Positions 25,251 through 34,117 of a DNA stretch of 64,000 bases are shown here, one piece after another (position 1 is the stretch's first letter; the number at the start of each line of letters is the position of its first letter). The DNA comes from Sporosarcina sp. ACRSL (GTDB lineage Bacteria; Bacillota; Bacilli; Bacillales_A; Planococcaceae). The notes beneath the pieces are model-generated. The model was not told the origin of the DNA, ran no database searches, and was given only the letters and a program-made list of their open reading frames with translations. Where the stretch lies: the NCBI RefSeq assembly GCF_022346605.1, contig NZ_JAKRNT010000005.1, positions 1 through 64,000 on the forward strand, in the 5' to 3' direction. Position numbers and translations under genes: made by a program.

Positions 25251-25440
25251 TTTTATGATTGCTTCTATGGATTTATAATCACTTGTACGAATTTATGATC
25301 GCTTGTGTGGATTTATGATCGCTTGTGTGGATTTATGATCGCTTGTGTGGATTTATGATCGCTTGTGTGGATTTATGATCACTTGTGTGGATTTATGATC
25401 ACTTGTATGGATTTATGATCACTTGCACGATTTTATGATC
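25251..25440 (-). repeat. Tandem repeat array, period exactly 20 bp (array C)
   Basis: Ten units starting at 25251 and every 20 bp to 25431. The most regular unit on the plus strand is ATTTATGATCGCTTGTGTGG; four consecutive units from 25311 are nearly identical, while outer units drift (ACTTGTACGA, ACTTGCACGA). It lies between two minus-strand genes, downstream of the YflT gene and upstream of the nuclease gene. It is the most homogeneous of the seven arrays, so probably the youngest expansion. Confidence 0.9.
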
Positions 25441-25471
25441 ATTACCCCAATTTTTTCACCTCAATCCCCGT

Positions 25472-25504
25472 AAAAAGACCATGTACCTTACAAGGCGCAT
25501 GGTC
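25472..25504 (-). terminator. Terminator of the first YflT-domain gene
   Basis: On the minus strand, GACCATG / CATGGTC pair and are followed by five T residues, directly after the stop at 25512. Confidence 0.8.
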
Positions 25505-25511
25505 GATTTCA

Positions 25512-26447
25512 TTACTTATCTCGATTCCGATCCTGGTTTTTCGGCTTGAGCCAAGTTTCGGCATTGCTCTCCTCTTTTCCGACATTCCGCAAGTCGATGA
25601 CAATTGGCTTCTTCGTTTCGGTTCGATTCGCGGAATAATTTCCGTGCCTCGAATGAGAGTCATCCAGACCATTCGGACCAATGGGATCGACCATCGCATC
25701 CTGGCGATCCATCTGGCTTTCCATGAAGTGTCGAGGATCGGGGATGACGTCTGAGCGATCACTTTCTCTTTCCCGCATGGCTGCTCGATGCAGCTGAGCT
25801 CGCTCCCCGGACGGAGTACCGCGAATTTGCGAAGGAGAGGAAACGTTAGGTGGGTTCGGTTCATATTCGGATCGATCGAATAAAACCTCTGCGCCTACTT
25901 TGCCAAAAAGTAGATCCTCCTGCACGACATGCATGACTCCCTCATAGCTATCCGACAGAATGCTATCCCGGTATTCATTTTTCGGCAAGCCATCCTTCCC
26001 GATGCCAACTGGTGAATCGTCATCGCTCTTATTTAACCGTTCCGCTTCCGAAACCGGCTGATTAAATGGATTTGTTTCCGCCTGATGCCGTTCCGCATTG
26101 ATCTCATAAGTGGATTTCTCCAATTCGTCATCGACGTACAGCAGCCATTTACCTGACTTGATCTCCGCTTCATACCGCCTCAAATCCGCCTCGTCAAAAC
26201 CGACTTCTACGAGCATGCTACGTACATGATTCTCGTCTGAAATATAGCCGATAAAACGGTCCAACCAATTCGAAGGCGCGGATTGGATATCTTCAGACGT
26301 CCGCCGTCGCAGCATTTGCACATCATCTTCATTCTTTGCAATGACATACATGTTCTCAGGGGCGATTCCTTTTTCATCTAACTCTTTCATCGCAGCAAGC
26401 AGCGACGTCTCTGTATCGTATAACCCGACAAATGTTTTCTCAGTCAT
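25512..26447 (-). CDS. General stress protein with N-terminal YflT domain
   Basis: A 311-residue soluble protein. The N-terminal YflT-like domain (about residues 1-110; MTEKTFVGLYDTETSLLAAM, ENMYVIAKNEDDVQMLRRRT, YISDENHVRSMLVEVG, GKWLLYVDDE) is known from heat- and SigB-inducible proteins. The remaining 200 residues are hydrophilic and low in hydrophobics, with a short conserved-looking patch (YEGVMHVVQEDLLFGKVGAEVLFDRSE), and are probably flexible. It has the same N-terminal layout as the protein encoded at 32894-33970, so the two are paralogues on either side of the helicase genes. The ATG follows AAGGAG. Molecular function is unknown. Confidence 0.8.
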   Translation of the reverse strand: MTEKTFVGLYDTETSLLAAMKELDEKGIAPENMYVIAKNEDDVQMLRRRTSEDIQSAPSNWLDRFIGYISDENHVRSMLVEVGFDEADLRRYEAEIKSGKWLLYVDDELEKSTYEINAERHQAETNPFNQPVSEAERLNKSDDDSPVGIGKDGLPKNEYRDSILSDSYEGVMHVVQEDLLFGKVGAEVLFDRSEYEPNPPNVSSPSQIRGTPSGERAQLHRAAMRERESDRSDVIPDPRHFMESQMDRQDAMVDPIGPNGLDDSHSRHGNYSANRTETKKPIVIDLRNVGKEESNAETWLKPKNQDRNRDK

Positions 26448-26592
26448 TTCCTCACTCCTTCAGTTTTTTCAGATAGCAATGCAAGCTACTGATGCAATAC
26501 CCAAATCAGCAAAAAGGGAAACGATTGCAACAAGTTTAACTTCCCGATTTTTAATGAATCCATACCCGATTTTGTTGTATGATAGAACGTAT

Positions 26593-26806
26593 GGTTTTAT
26601 TTTGATTCAGCGGAAGACTCTTTAACAGGTAGCAAGTTGGGTATGATTTTTCCCCTACAAAGTGAGGATTCAACCTCCTGCTGAATCAAAATAAAGCCTC
26701 CTGCGGATGTCAGGGATTTTGAAGGGAATTAATTGCAAATCGAACCCTTCGTTGTTCGATTCGCAATTCAAAACCCCGACGCAATTACGCCAAGGCGAAA
26801 TTGATT
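26593..26806. repeat. Dispersed palindromic element, full-length copy (copy 2)
   Basis: The left part is a 19-bp inverted repeat with one mismatch: 26593-26611 (starting GGTTTTATTTTGATTCAGC) and 26680-26698. Next come AGCCTCCTGCGGATGTCA, an internal long hairpin (arms TTTTGAA... and ...TTCAAAA), and the terminal palindrome CAATTACGCC / GGCGAAATTG at 26782-26803. The helicase ribosome-binding site follows 20 bases later. The same order of parts is found at 47855-47975. The rest of the gap between 26448 and 26834 shows no gene. Confidence 0.65.
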
Positions 26807-26834
26807 TCGAATCAGGATCGGAAAGGAGGATGTC

Positions 26835-29800
26835 ATGATGAAAACTAGCGAAGTGATGAGCTGCCGCCTCGATATGACACATCGGGCTCGCAAAGAAATT
26901 GGAAACTGGGCAATCGACGAGAACGAGCTCTTTTCCATGCAGGCCAACTTTACTGTTTACATCGAAAAACTTCCTGCCAAACAGGACAATATGACATTCG
27001 CCTTCTATTTCGATCCAGTGGCAAATGCGCAGCTCGCGATTCTGTTGAACGAACGGGTCGCCGTCATGGAATGCGTCTACAAAAACGAAGGATTTCTCGC
27101 CACAAGCTTTCGAGTGAAAGGGCGGAAAGAGCCTGTTCGGACGAATCGCCGACTTTGCGCGCGCCTAGCTTTTGCAGTGAACCGGCGTACGGGCAGTCCG
27201 ATGCCGATCCAGCTGTATACGAGCCTTCGGGAGCTCCCGATTGCCCAAGAGCGGTCCGAATACGTGGAAAAACGAATCAAAAGCTGGGAAGGCTATTTGC
27301 GGATCGAGGAGAAAAATGCAGACGTTGCGGATGTGACCGCGCATTTCTCGAATCCGGTCGTCAACGAATCGTTCAGCCAGTTGACAATCAAGTGCGGCGG
27401 CTTAGAAGCGAAAGATTGGGGATCCATTACTGGCTTCAGCGCTAAACTAAAAGGTTCAAACGATGATCTCGGAACTGTCATTGATGTGAATCGTGGAAAA
27501 CGATCGGTAAAAATCGAGTTAACCCGGAAATACCAGGGAATAGCTCGATCCAGCTCTTTATTGCCAAAGGACGCAAGGGAGATCGTCTTCAGTAACTTTG
27601 CGGAATTAAGTCAGATTCGAAGGTTGCGGAAAGGCTTTAAAGATTTGCAAGATGGCTTTGCGGCCAATCCGAATTTGGAAAAAGTGTTATTCGAGGAACG
27701 TCCCGTCGTTCAAATTAACAATAAGCGATTGGAGCTCGAATTCCATCATCCGTTGAATGAATTCCAGCAGGAAGCGGTCATCGGTGCGATGTCGGCGCAT
27801 GATCTGTATGTCATCCAGGGGCCTCCAGGTACTGGGAAAACGACAGTCATTTCGGAGCTTTGCCACCAGCTTATGAAGGCGGGGCAGCGGACACTCGTCG
27901 CCTCGCAATCGAATTTGGCGGTCGATAATGCGCTCGGCCGGCTCCTGTCCGACCCGGGCATCCGAATATTACGCTATGGACGGACGGAGAGCATCGAAGA
28001 GGAAGGGAAACGGTTCATCGAGGAAAACGTCGCTTCCTATTGGCGGGACGAAACGTTAGCCGCGGTCAATGAACAGCGGGAGAAACGTGCGGATCGAAAG
28101 CGACAAATCCATGAGGAAATCGGACGTCTACAAGAGGAAATCGAGCGAATCCAAGCGGAACAAGAGGAAGTACAACGGCAAATCGTCGAAAAAAGGTCCG
28201 CCGAAGCGGATCACAAGGAGTTGCTTGAACAGAAGGAAGCGCTGCAAAGCTTGCAAGCGGATCTTACTGCAAAACAGATTGCCAATACGGAGCAACTGGA
28301 AAAATTGATGACCATGCAGGAGAAGCTGACGACCGATAAGGACAGGCTCCTCATTGAACTAGAGGCTGTTTCGATCAGTTCGGAAATGGATGAACAGATG
28401 GCAGAGGCAACAAAGGACTTGTCGATGCACCGAAAAAAACTCCGTTATTTCCAAACTGCTGAAGCGATGAGTTACGCGGAAATGGCTATTCGTACATTGG
28501 GCGAAGAATCTGCGATGCACAGATTGAAGGTCGGCTCTTTGCCGCGATTCATCGAACAACTGCCGCATGTTCGGAAGCTGCATGAGCTGGAAGAACTTTT
28601 TACTGCCCACAATATCGAGCCGTCGCTTCCGACGAGTCTCGAAATGAATACTCTTCGACGTTTACGTGTAGATATCCAAAACGGGAAGTACCCGTACGCT
28701 CTTCTCGAATGGAATGAAGTGGCGGATCGGCTCGCAAAAGGAATCGGCTATGCGGAAGATGTGCTCAGAAAACATTTGTACCCGGTTGAACAAGTCCAAA
28801 GTAAACAGGATGATACATACAAGACGGCAGAGGAAATGCACGATATGCTCGATAAGATCGGCCGTTTCTTTGCAAAGCCAGCAACGAAACGAATGCTTGC
28901 AATGCCAGCAAATCCTGAAAAAGCGGCTCTTCTGCATCGGTTGGCGGCCAATCTCGGGTATTTATACGGGAAGGCGGAAGAAGTGCGGAAAATCGCGACA
29001 ACGATCAAGGTATCATCCGATCGAGAGGCGTCTGGCCGTTTTATCGCTTTGAAAGATGAAATTATCGAAGAAATGACCGCGGAGCTACGAGATGTTGAAG
29101 CTGAGATTGTTGCTGCTGAAAATGCGGTCAAAGAGCATGAGAAACAGCTTCTCCAATTGAAGGAAGAGCATTCTACACTCGTGAATTATGTCGATGAGCA
29201 TGAAAATCAACTAGACGTTGAGCAAAGAATCGCGGAACAGGAAAAGATGCTTGCCGATTATGAAGAGCAAAAGGTTTTATTCCAACAAGCAGAACGGGCA
29301 ATTGAAGAGAATGCTAGTGAAGCTCGCAGACTTGCCGAACAGCTGGAAACTGTACATGAAGCAGCGGAAAGCTTGCGAATGGAGAAGGCGGAGTCAGAGG
29401 GCAGGATGGATCATATCGAAGAACGGATTGTAAGCCTTTTGGAAATCATCCGTTCAGAACCGGAAAAACGACAGCAGGAATTGATTGAAGAAAAGGAACG
29501 GAAATCGGCGGACATTGTTAAATTGCAAAAGGAATTTGAGCGAATCCCGGTTGCGGAACGCCTGCAAGATGAATGGAGCGAGATGCTTGCGGGAGCGGGA
29601 GAGTTCGATTTGGATGAAATTCGCAAGCTCTATGTGAAGCATGCCAATGTTATCGGGACGACTTGTGTCGCTTCTGCCCGCCGTGATTTTATGGAAGATT
29701 ACCCGGAATTCGATGTTGTCATTATCGATGAAGTGTCGAAAGCGACGCCGCCGGAACTGTTGTTGCCGATGCTGAAAGGGAAGAAAATCGTCCTCGTTGG

Positions 29801-30674
29801 GGATCATCATCAGCTGCCGCCACTCGTCGGTAGAGAGACGATGGAGGAGTTCATCGAGGAAATCGAGGACAGTGCTGAAAAAGAAGAACTGCGCGGCATG
29901 TTGAAAGAATCGCTTTTCGAGCGGCTATTCAGAACGTTGCCGAAGCAGAATAAAACGATGCTCGCGATCCAATATCGGATGCATGAAGATATTATGGAGA
30001 CGATTTCTCCATTCTATAAGGAAGGCCAGTATCGCTTGCAATGCGGGCTGACTGATTCGGATGCGTCACGCGATCATTTGCTATCTTCCAACTATATATC
30101 GCGGAATGATCATCTTCTATGGTTTGATTTGCCGAACGAACCTGCATTTTTCGAAGCGCAAGTGAAAGGCGGGACGAGCTTATATAACGAAGCCGAATTG
30201 CACAAAGTCCGTGAATTGTTGCTTGATATCGAGGAAGCAACAGCCCTTGCAAAGCGGGAAGGGCGGATCCAGCCGGAAGCGAAGAAAAGCGTCGGCGTCA
30301 TCAGTTTTTACGGAGAACAAGTGAAGCGGATCGACCGGCTGATCGAACAAGAAATCATGCCGAAGCATTTGCATTGCCGGACCGGCTCTGTCGATAAATT
30401 CCAAGGGATGGAAATGGATATTATCATTTTGAGCTTCGTGCGGAACCACGATCAGCCGAGCGGTACGATCGGCTTTGCCGAAGATTACCGCCGCCTGAAC
30501 GTCGCGTTGTCGCGGGCTCGTGAATTACTCATTATCGTTGGCAGTTCGGAAATGTTCACGAAACGGCCGAAAAAGGCGGGGACGAAGGCGATGTACACCC
30601 GTCTTGCGGAACAGGTGAAACTACAGGGAGGCTTTAAGGAGCTAGCCCTCGCAAGTTCTGGAAGGAATGGTTAA
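26835..30674 (+). CDS. Large SF1 (UPF1-like, AAA_11/AAA_12) helicase with coiled-coil insertion
   Basis: A 1279-residue cytosolic ATPase. Residues 1-300 form a family-specific N-terminal region. Helicase motif I is GPPGTGKTT (329-337), with Ia RTLVASQSNLAVDNAL after it. Motif II is VVIIDEVSKATPPELLLPML (D965-E966), motif III VLVGDHHQLPPL, then QYRMHEDI, VDKFQGMEMDIIILSFVRN and LNVALSRARELLIIVG. Between motifs Ia and II lies an insertion of more than 500 residues, mostly charged coiled coil (about 400-560 and 720-930), giving an SMC-like arm. It starts at ATG 26835 or 26838 after AAAGGAGG. Its stop abuts the next gene with no spacing. It could act on RNA-DNA or branched DNA, or in defence; nothing in the sequence decides this. 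Confidence 0.85.
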   Translation: MMKTSEVMSCRLDMTHRARKEIGNWAIDENELFSMQANFTVYIEKLPAKQDNMTFAFYFDPVANAQLAILLNERVAVMECVYKNEGFLATSFRVKGRKEPVRTNRRLCARLAFAVNRRTGSPMPIQLYTSLRELPIAQERSEYVEKRIKSWEGYLRIEEKNADVADVTAHFSNPVVNESFSQLTIKCGGLEAKDWGSITGFSAKLKGSNDDLGTVIDVNRGKRSVKIELTRKYQGIARSSSLLPKDAREIVFSNFAELSQIRRLRKGFKDLQDGFAANPNLEKVLFEERPVVQINNKRLELEFHHPLNEFQQEAVIGAMSAHDLYVIQGPPGTGKTTVISELCHQLMKAGQRTLVASQSNLAVDNALGRLLSDPGIRILRYGRTESIEEEGKRFIEENVASYWRDETLAAVNEQREKRADRKRQIHEEIGRLQEEIERIQAEQEEVQRQIVEKRSAEADHKELLEQKEALQSLQADLTAKQIANTEQLEKLMTMQEKLTTDKDRLLIELEAVSISSEMDEQMAEATKDLSMHRKKLRYFQTAEAMSYAEMAIRTLGEESAMHRLKVGSLPRFIEQLPHVRKLHELEELFTAHNIEPSLPTSLEMNTLRRLRVDIQNGKYPYALLEWNEVADRLAKGIGYAEDVLRKHLYPVEQVQSKQDDTYKTAEEMHDMLDKIGRFFAKPATKRMLAMPANPEKAALLHRLAANLGYLYGKAEEVRKIATTIKVSSDREASGRFIALKDEIIEEMTAELRDVEAEIVAAENAVKEHEKQLLQLKEEHSTLVNYVDEHENQLDVEQRIAEQEKMLADYEEQKVLFQQAERAIEENASEARRLAEQLETVHEAAESLRMEKAESEGRMDHIEERIVSLLEIIRSEPEKRQQELIEEKERKSADIVKLQKEFERIPVAERLQDEWSEMLAGAGEFDLDEIRKLYVKHANVIGTTCVASARRDFMEDYPEFDVVIIDEVSKATPPELLLPMLKGKKIVLVGDHHQLPPLVGRETMEEFIEEIEDSAEKEELRGMLKESLFERLFRTLPKQNKTMLAIQYRMHEDIMETISPFYKEGQYRLQCGLTDSDASRDHLLSSNYISRNDHLLWFDLPNEPAFFEAQVKGGTSLYNEAELHKVRELLLDIEEATALAKREGRIQPEAKKSVGVISFYGEQVKRIDRLIEQEIMPKHLHCRTGSVDKFQGMEMDIIILSFVRNHDQPSGTIGFAEDYRRLNVALSRARELLIIVGSSEMFTKRPKKAGTKAMYTRLAEQVKLQGGFKELALASSGRNG

Positions 30675-31415
30675 ATGGATGAATTGGAAAAACGGCTACG
30701 CAATGAATTGCTGAAGAATCCGAACGTGAAATTGTTGGAAACTATAAAATGGTCACTGCCCATCCAACTAATCGAAGTTGAATTTGAAACAGTGAAGCGA
30801 ACGAAAATGGACATCTTAATGAAGATGCTTCTAATCGCTTTTCGGACATCCCAATTCACATCAGCTGAGGAATTAAGCGACATGCTTGTCGTCGAACCGT
30901 TATTCATTGAAGACGTCATGGAACGAATGAACCGGGCGGGTATGATTACGAAGACCGGCGGCGCTTATGCACTGACAGAAACGGGGAGACAGCAACTCGA
31001 ATCCGGCATTCATGTCCATCCAGAAGAGAAGGCTGAAGCGACCGTCCATTATAGCCCGTCCCATGGGGCATTCCTTTTAGGGGAGATAGTGGATGGCAAT
31101 GAGGGGATGTATCGACATGCACCCGATTTCCGCCGGCCGAACGATTTCCGTGACGATGAATGGCGGGAAGCGCTTAACCAGTTGGATGTGACGTACACGG
31201 AAGGCGATGTGCAGGTCGTCGTCCAGACGATTGTGAAGGTCGTGGAAGTCGAGAAGAAGTCTGTTCCGTGCATTGAATTCCGTTTGCACCAAACTGCAGA
31301 TGACCGTCTATATGTCCGTGTCTGGAATACGATGACCGGTAAATGGGACGAAACAATCGAGAAAGAGATTATGGAACACGAACTTGCGGATTGGCGGGAG
31401 AAGTACTTGCACTAG
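30675..31415 (+). CDS. Winged-helix protein coupled to the SF1 helicase
   Basis: A 246-residue protein, not recognised as a named family. The N-terminal 40 residues are helical and hydrophilic. Residues about 55-115 read as a winged helix: TSAEELSDMLVVEPLFIEDV, then MERMNRAGMITKTGGAYALT followed by ETGRQQLESG. The C-terminal half is beta-rich, with a conspicuous strand (VQVVVQTIVKVVEVEKKSVPCIEFRL) and an acidic helix at the end (KEIMEHELADWREKYLH). The ATG directly follows the helicase stop (TAA then ATG), so translation must be coupled and a complex with the helicase is likely. The winged helix could provide DNA binding or protein contacts. Confidence 0.72.
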   Translation: MDELEKRLRNELLKNPNVKLLETIKWSLPIQLIEVEFETVKRTKMDILMKMLLIAFRTSQFTSAEELSDMLVVEPLFIEDVMERMNRAGMITKTGGAYALTETGRQQLESGIHVHPEEKAEATVHYSPSHGAFLLGEIVDGNEGMYRHAPDFRRPNDFRDDEWREALNQLDVTYTEGDVQVVVQTIVKVVEVEKKSVPCIEFRLHQTADDRLYVRVWNTMTGKWDETIEKEIMEHELADWREKYLH

Positions 31416-31429
31416 ATGTTAGTGCCGCG

Positions 31430-31625
31430 AGATGACCGCCTGAAGTGCTATCGTAAGCGCCTAAAACTACGCTTAATCCGCCTGAAGTACCATGCTAACC
31501 GCCTGAAATTGCGATAAAACCGCTTGAAGTGTTATGATAACCGCCTGAAACCAAGTTAGAACCGCCTGAAGTAGCTCGACAACCGCCTAATAACTTTCAC
31601 GAACCGCCTGAATTGCAACGGTTAG
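31430..31625 (+). repeat. Degenerate direct-repeat array, period exactly 21 bp (array D)
   Basis: Nine units share the core ACCGCCTGAAGT. The CCGCCT hexamer (or GCGCCT/CCGCTT) falls at 31436, 31457, 31478, 31499, 31520, 31541, 31562, 31583 and 31604, every step exactly 21 bp. The other half of each unit is almost unconstrained. It occupies the gap between the winged-helix gene and the next co-directional gene. Confidence 0.85.
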
Positions 31626-31695
31626 TAAAAACGTGAACATTGAACGCTCCGGACTACATACTATAAGAGGAAGACGGGGTAGAGGAGTTTGACTA

Positions 31696-32433
31696 TTGGA
31701 AAGTTCGAAAGTTCATCGAAGTGATATGTCGAGCGGGTTTCCGATTAATCAGGATCGTTTCGTTTGGAATCCATATATTGCGTTCATTCAAGAGCAAACC
31801 GGTATAAATGCGCATCTTTTAGCGGCGTTAGACCGATTGGAAGTTCTTTGCGGCAAAATGCTCGACATCGTCTCCAACCAGCAACATGTCCATCGGAACC
31901 GTTATATTCATTTACGGGATCGGATTTGGGAAGTCCATGAAAAACTGAAGGCTGCATCCGACAGGCAAGACGCGATTCGGGAAGAACTCGGGAAACAAGG
32001 GGAAGCCGTTTTCCGCCTGCGAAAAAGCTTTCAACATCACCGGATGTCGATGCGCGAGTTCACCGTTAACCAATACGATGATTTGCATGACGTTCTGGAC
32101 ATGCTCGACCGCATTAGTTCTGAACATGCGAAAATAGGCGTAATGCAGGAGAAGGTCATCGGCAAGTTGGAGGAACATGATTTGCAGCGGAAGCGGGAAG
32201 CAGAGGAAGTGGAGAAATCGATCGGAAAAATCCTCCAGGCAAAGAAAAGCATAGGTACGCTTCTTGCTACATTGCCTCCGAAATATCCTATTCAACGAAT
32301 CGTCGTTGATGGTGGGCCGATTGACGTCGATCATTTGCTGAATGTAAATGAAAAAGAGGGGGTTGCCTATTTTGGCGCGTCGTCTGGCGTCGTCACCGTG
32401 GCAATTGATCGACTGGATGCCATTCATTGGTGA
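31696..32433 (+). CDS. Coiled-coil hypothetical protein
   Basis: A 245-residue soluble protein, not recognised. The first 40 residues resemble a compact N-terminal segment (PINQDRFVWNPYIAFIQEQTG). Residues about 45-195 are heptad-like charged helix (ALDRLEVLCGKMLDIVS, VFRLRKSFQHHRMSMREF, HDVLDMLDRISSEHAKIG, EVEKSIGKILQAKKSIGTLL). The C-terminal 45 residues form a small beta unit (YPIQRIVVDGGPIDVDHLLN, VAYFGASSGVVTVAIDRLD). The TTG start at 31696 follows AGAGGAG at 8 bases. It is separated from the helicase pair by array D and has its own strong terminator. It might still be functionally tied to the helicase, but nothing proves it. Confidence 0.65.
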   Translation: MESSKVHRSDMSSGFPINQDRFVWNPYIAFIQEQTGINAHLLAALDRLEVLCGKMLDIVSNQQHVHRNRYIHLRDRIWEVHEKLKAASDRQDAIREELGKQGEAVFRLRKSFQHHRMSMREFTVNQYDDLHDVLDMLDRISSEHAKIGVMQEKVIGKLEEHDLQRKREAEEVEKSIGKILQAKKSIGTLLATLPPKYPIQRIVVDGGPIDVDHLLNVNEKEGVAYFGASSGVVTVAIDRLDAIHW

Positions 32434-32452
32434 AATTTTAATAGGTAAGTAG

Positions 32453-32499
32453 ACAGTTCAACACCGGATGCGCTGCATCTCGCGTTGAACTGTTTTTTT
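32453..32499 (+). terminator. Terminator after the coiled-coil protein gene
   Basis: ACAGTTCAAC / GTTGAACTGT pair and are followed by seven T residues. Confidence 0.88.
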
Positions 32500-32655
32500 G
32501 TGTGAAAAGCTCATTTTATTCCAACCCTCCCCGACAGTAGTCCCGAAATTCAAAAAAAGAATGTGGACAATCGAGCGGACGTCCTACGTGGACCAGAAAA
32601 ACGAGTCATACAGTATAAGGATCCCTTGAATGCAAACGGGAACTCAACATCTGCA

Positions 32656-32677
32656 CAATTACGTTACGACGTAATTG
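32656..32677. repeat. Dispersed palindromic element, right end (copy 3)
   Basis: CAATTACG / CGTAATTG with a 6-base centre, the same 22-bp length as the other copies. As at those sites, a strong ribosome-binding sequence (GGAAAGGAGGTGACC, 32683-32697) follows within 6 bases. The surrounding gap (32500-32840) holds no other recognisable feature. Confidence 0.55.
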
Positions 32678-32702
32678 ATGTCGGAAAGGAGGTGACCAAG
32701 CT

Positions 32703-32795
32703 ATAGGCGACAGAAACTGGATGGAAACGGACATATTGGAAAGCTCGAATCGGATGGAAGACAATGAACATAGAAATATAGATGGCTCAGAATGA
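32703..32795 (+). CDS. Possible 30-residue peptide with a non-standard start
   Basis: An almost perfect ribosome-binding site, GGAAAGGAGGTGA, has no ATG/GTG/TTG within 12 bases that yields a usable frame. An in-frame ATA at 32703 is at the right distance. An ATG at 32721 opens the same frame 26 bases downstream, and the frame ends at 32795. The peptide reads like a real acidic protein fragment (GDRNWMETDILESSNRMED, NEHRNIDGSE). It could be a true small gene, a gene whose start codon has mutated, or chance. No function is suggested. Confidence 0.25.
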   Translation: MGDRNWMETDILESSNRMEDNEHRNIDGSE

Positions 32796-32842
32796 ACATC
32801 GGGCAGAGATAGCATCATCTTCAACACCCCATTTATAAATAC

Positions 32843-32880
32843 AAAAAGCCCGCAAAGCGGACTCGCTGCTTTGCGGGTTC
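32843..32880. terminator. Strong bidirectional terminator
   Basis: GCCCGCAAAGC and GCTTTGCGGG form a GC-rich stem with A-run on one side and T-run on the other. It mainly serves the minus-strand stress-protein gene that ends at 32894. Confidence 0.88.
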
Positions 32881-32893
32881 ATTTTTCAGGCAA

Positions 32894-33970
32894 TCAATGC
32901 GGTTCGTTATGCCATTTATCTCGCATCGTCTGTACGTCAACGACTTCATCCTGATAATCTTCGCCATCATGCCAATCGACTTCACCGGATTGCTCAAGAC
33001 GGGCTTCTTCCCGTTTAACTGTTTCATTCACAGTCTCGGTATCTTCCACTTGCCGTTTGCCGACGACGATTTCTTCCGAAACATATGGTTTCTTCGTCAC
33101 TTCCAGACGCTCTTCAGTGATTGGTACACGGATCGTTTCATCGTCATGCTGCATTTTGTAGGAATTTACATCTGACTCGTATTCATTTACAGGACGACGT
33201 TCAACGTAGACTTCTTCATGACGGACAGGGACATCAAAGGATTGTTCTTCCTCGACAACGTCTTTATGGAGTGAGATTTCGCCTCTTTCAACTTCTTCTT
33301 TATCAACATTGAGACGCTCTTCATGCAAGCGCATCTTGTGCTCCTGCATCTCTTTGTCCAATTGATTCGTCTCGTCGTATCGGTTTTGCACTCCGTAATA
33401 GTTGTTCGGAGGGGTTTCATAGTCACGCTCTTTACGCAACGCTTCACCGCCGACTCTTCCGAAGTTTTCATCGCTACCTTCATACAAATTGGAATCTTGG
33501 AATGCTGCAGAAGACGTGCCGTATTGAGCCCGGTTCAATTCATTCTCTTCAAATTCGGAGACAAAGTTGCCACCGATATTCGGATCCACGCCTGCATTCG
33601 TAAAGCCGAAACTTCCATCGCCTCTGGTATGAAGCTGATTTATTTCGCCTTGATCGACATAGAGCAACTTTCCACCATTGAGGATTTCATTATAATAATT
33701 ATCCATATCGTGATCCGCAACGCCGGCTTCGCGCAGCATGCTGCGAACATGATTTTCTCCCGTTAGGAAATTCAAGAAACGGTCAAACCATGAGTCCGGC
33801 GTCGTCTGTACGTCACCGTATTTCATCCCTTGAAACATTGTAACATCAGATTCATCTTGTGCAATGACATAAATATTTTCGCCTTCGATGCCTTGTTGTT
33901 TCAAGTCATCTATTTTGCTCATCAATTCCGAGTCGTCGTGATACATACCGATAAATGTTTTATCATCCAT
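32894..33970 (-). CDS. YflT-domain stress protein with C-terminal DUF2382 (YsnF/AvaK-like) region
   Basis: A 358-residue soluble protein. The N-terminal YflT domain (about residues 1-110) has MDDKTFIGMYHDDSELMSKI, ENIYVIAQDESDVTMFQGMK, FLTGENHVRSMLREAGV and GKLLYVDQ. The C-terminal DUF2382 region (about 215-330) has the typical repeats LHEERLNVDKEEVERGEISL, VPVRHEEVYVERRPV, IRVPITEERLEVTKKPYVSE and EEIVVGKRQVEDTE. Both domains are linked with general stress in Bacillus (YsnF carries DUF2382). It is paralogous to the protein encoded at 25512-26447 over the first domain, but only this one has DUF2382. Molecular activity is unknown. Confidence 0.87.
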   Translation of the reverse strand: MDDKTFIGMYHDDSELMSKIDDLKQQGIEGENIYVIAQDESDVTMFQGMKYGDVQTTPDSWFDRFLNFLTGENHVRSMLREAGVADHDMDNYYNEILNGGKLLYVDQGEINQLHTRGDGSFGFTNAGVDPNIGGNFVSEFEENELNRAQYGTSSAAFQDSNLYEGSDENFGRVGGEALRKERDYETPPNNYYGVQNRYDETNQLDKEMQEHKMRLHEERLNVDKEEVERGEISLHKDVVEEEQSFDVPVRHEEVYVERRPVNEYESDVNSYKMQHDDETIRVPITEERLEVTKKPYVSEEIVVGKRQVEDTETVNETVKREEARLEQSGEVDWHDGEDYQDEVVDVQTMRDKWHNEPH

Positions 33971-34117
33971 GTAAGATCATCTCTCCTTCTCTTTAATTGA
34001 TGGTACAGTCTAGTAGATACCCGTTCTTGTTGGATAAAAAACGCATTTCGCATGTACGACCCACTATGCAATGAATTAAGAATATACTAAAATTGATAGA
34101 ATGGGGGGAGAATGATC

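Noticed and set aside
25251..25440. CRISPR array
   Set aside because: Units are 20 or 21 bp in total and contiguous, without unique spacers of constant length, and there are no cas genes or leader. The same holds for the other six arrays.
26835..31415. Assignment to a named antiphage system such as Mokosh or Hachiman
   Set aside because: There is no phospholipase D domain, HamA-like protein or other defining partner; only a helicase and a winged-helix protein are visible.
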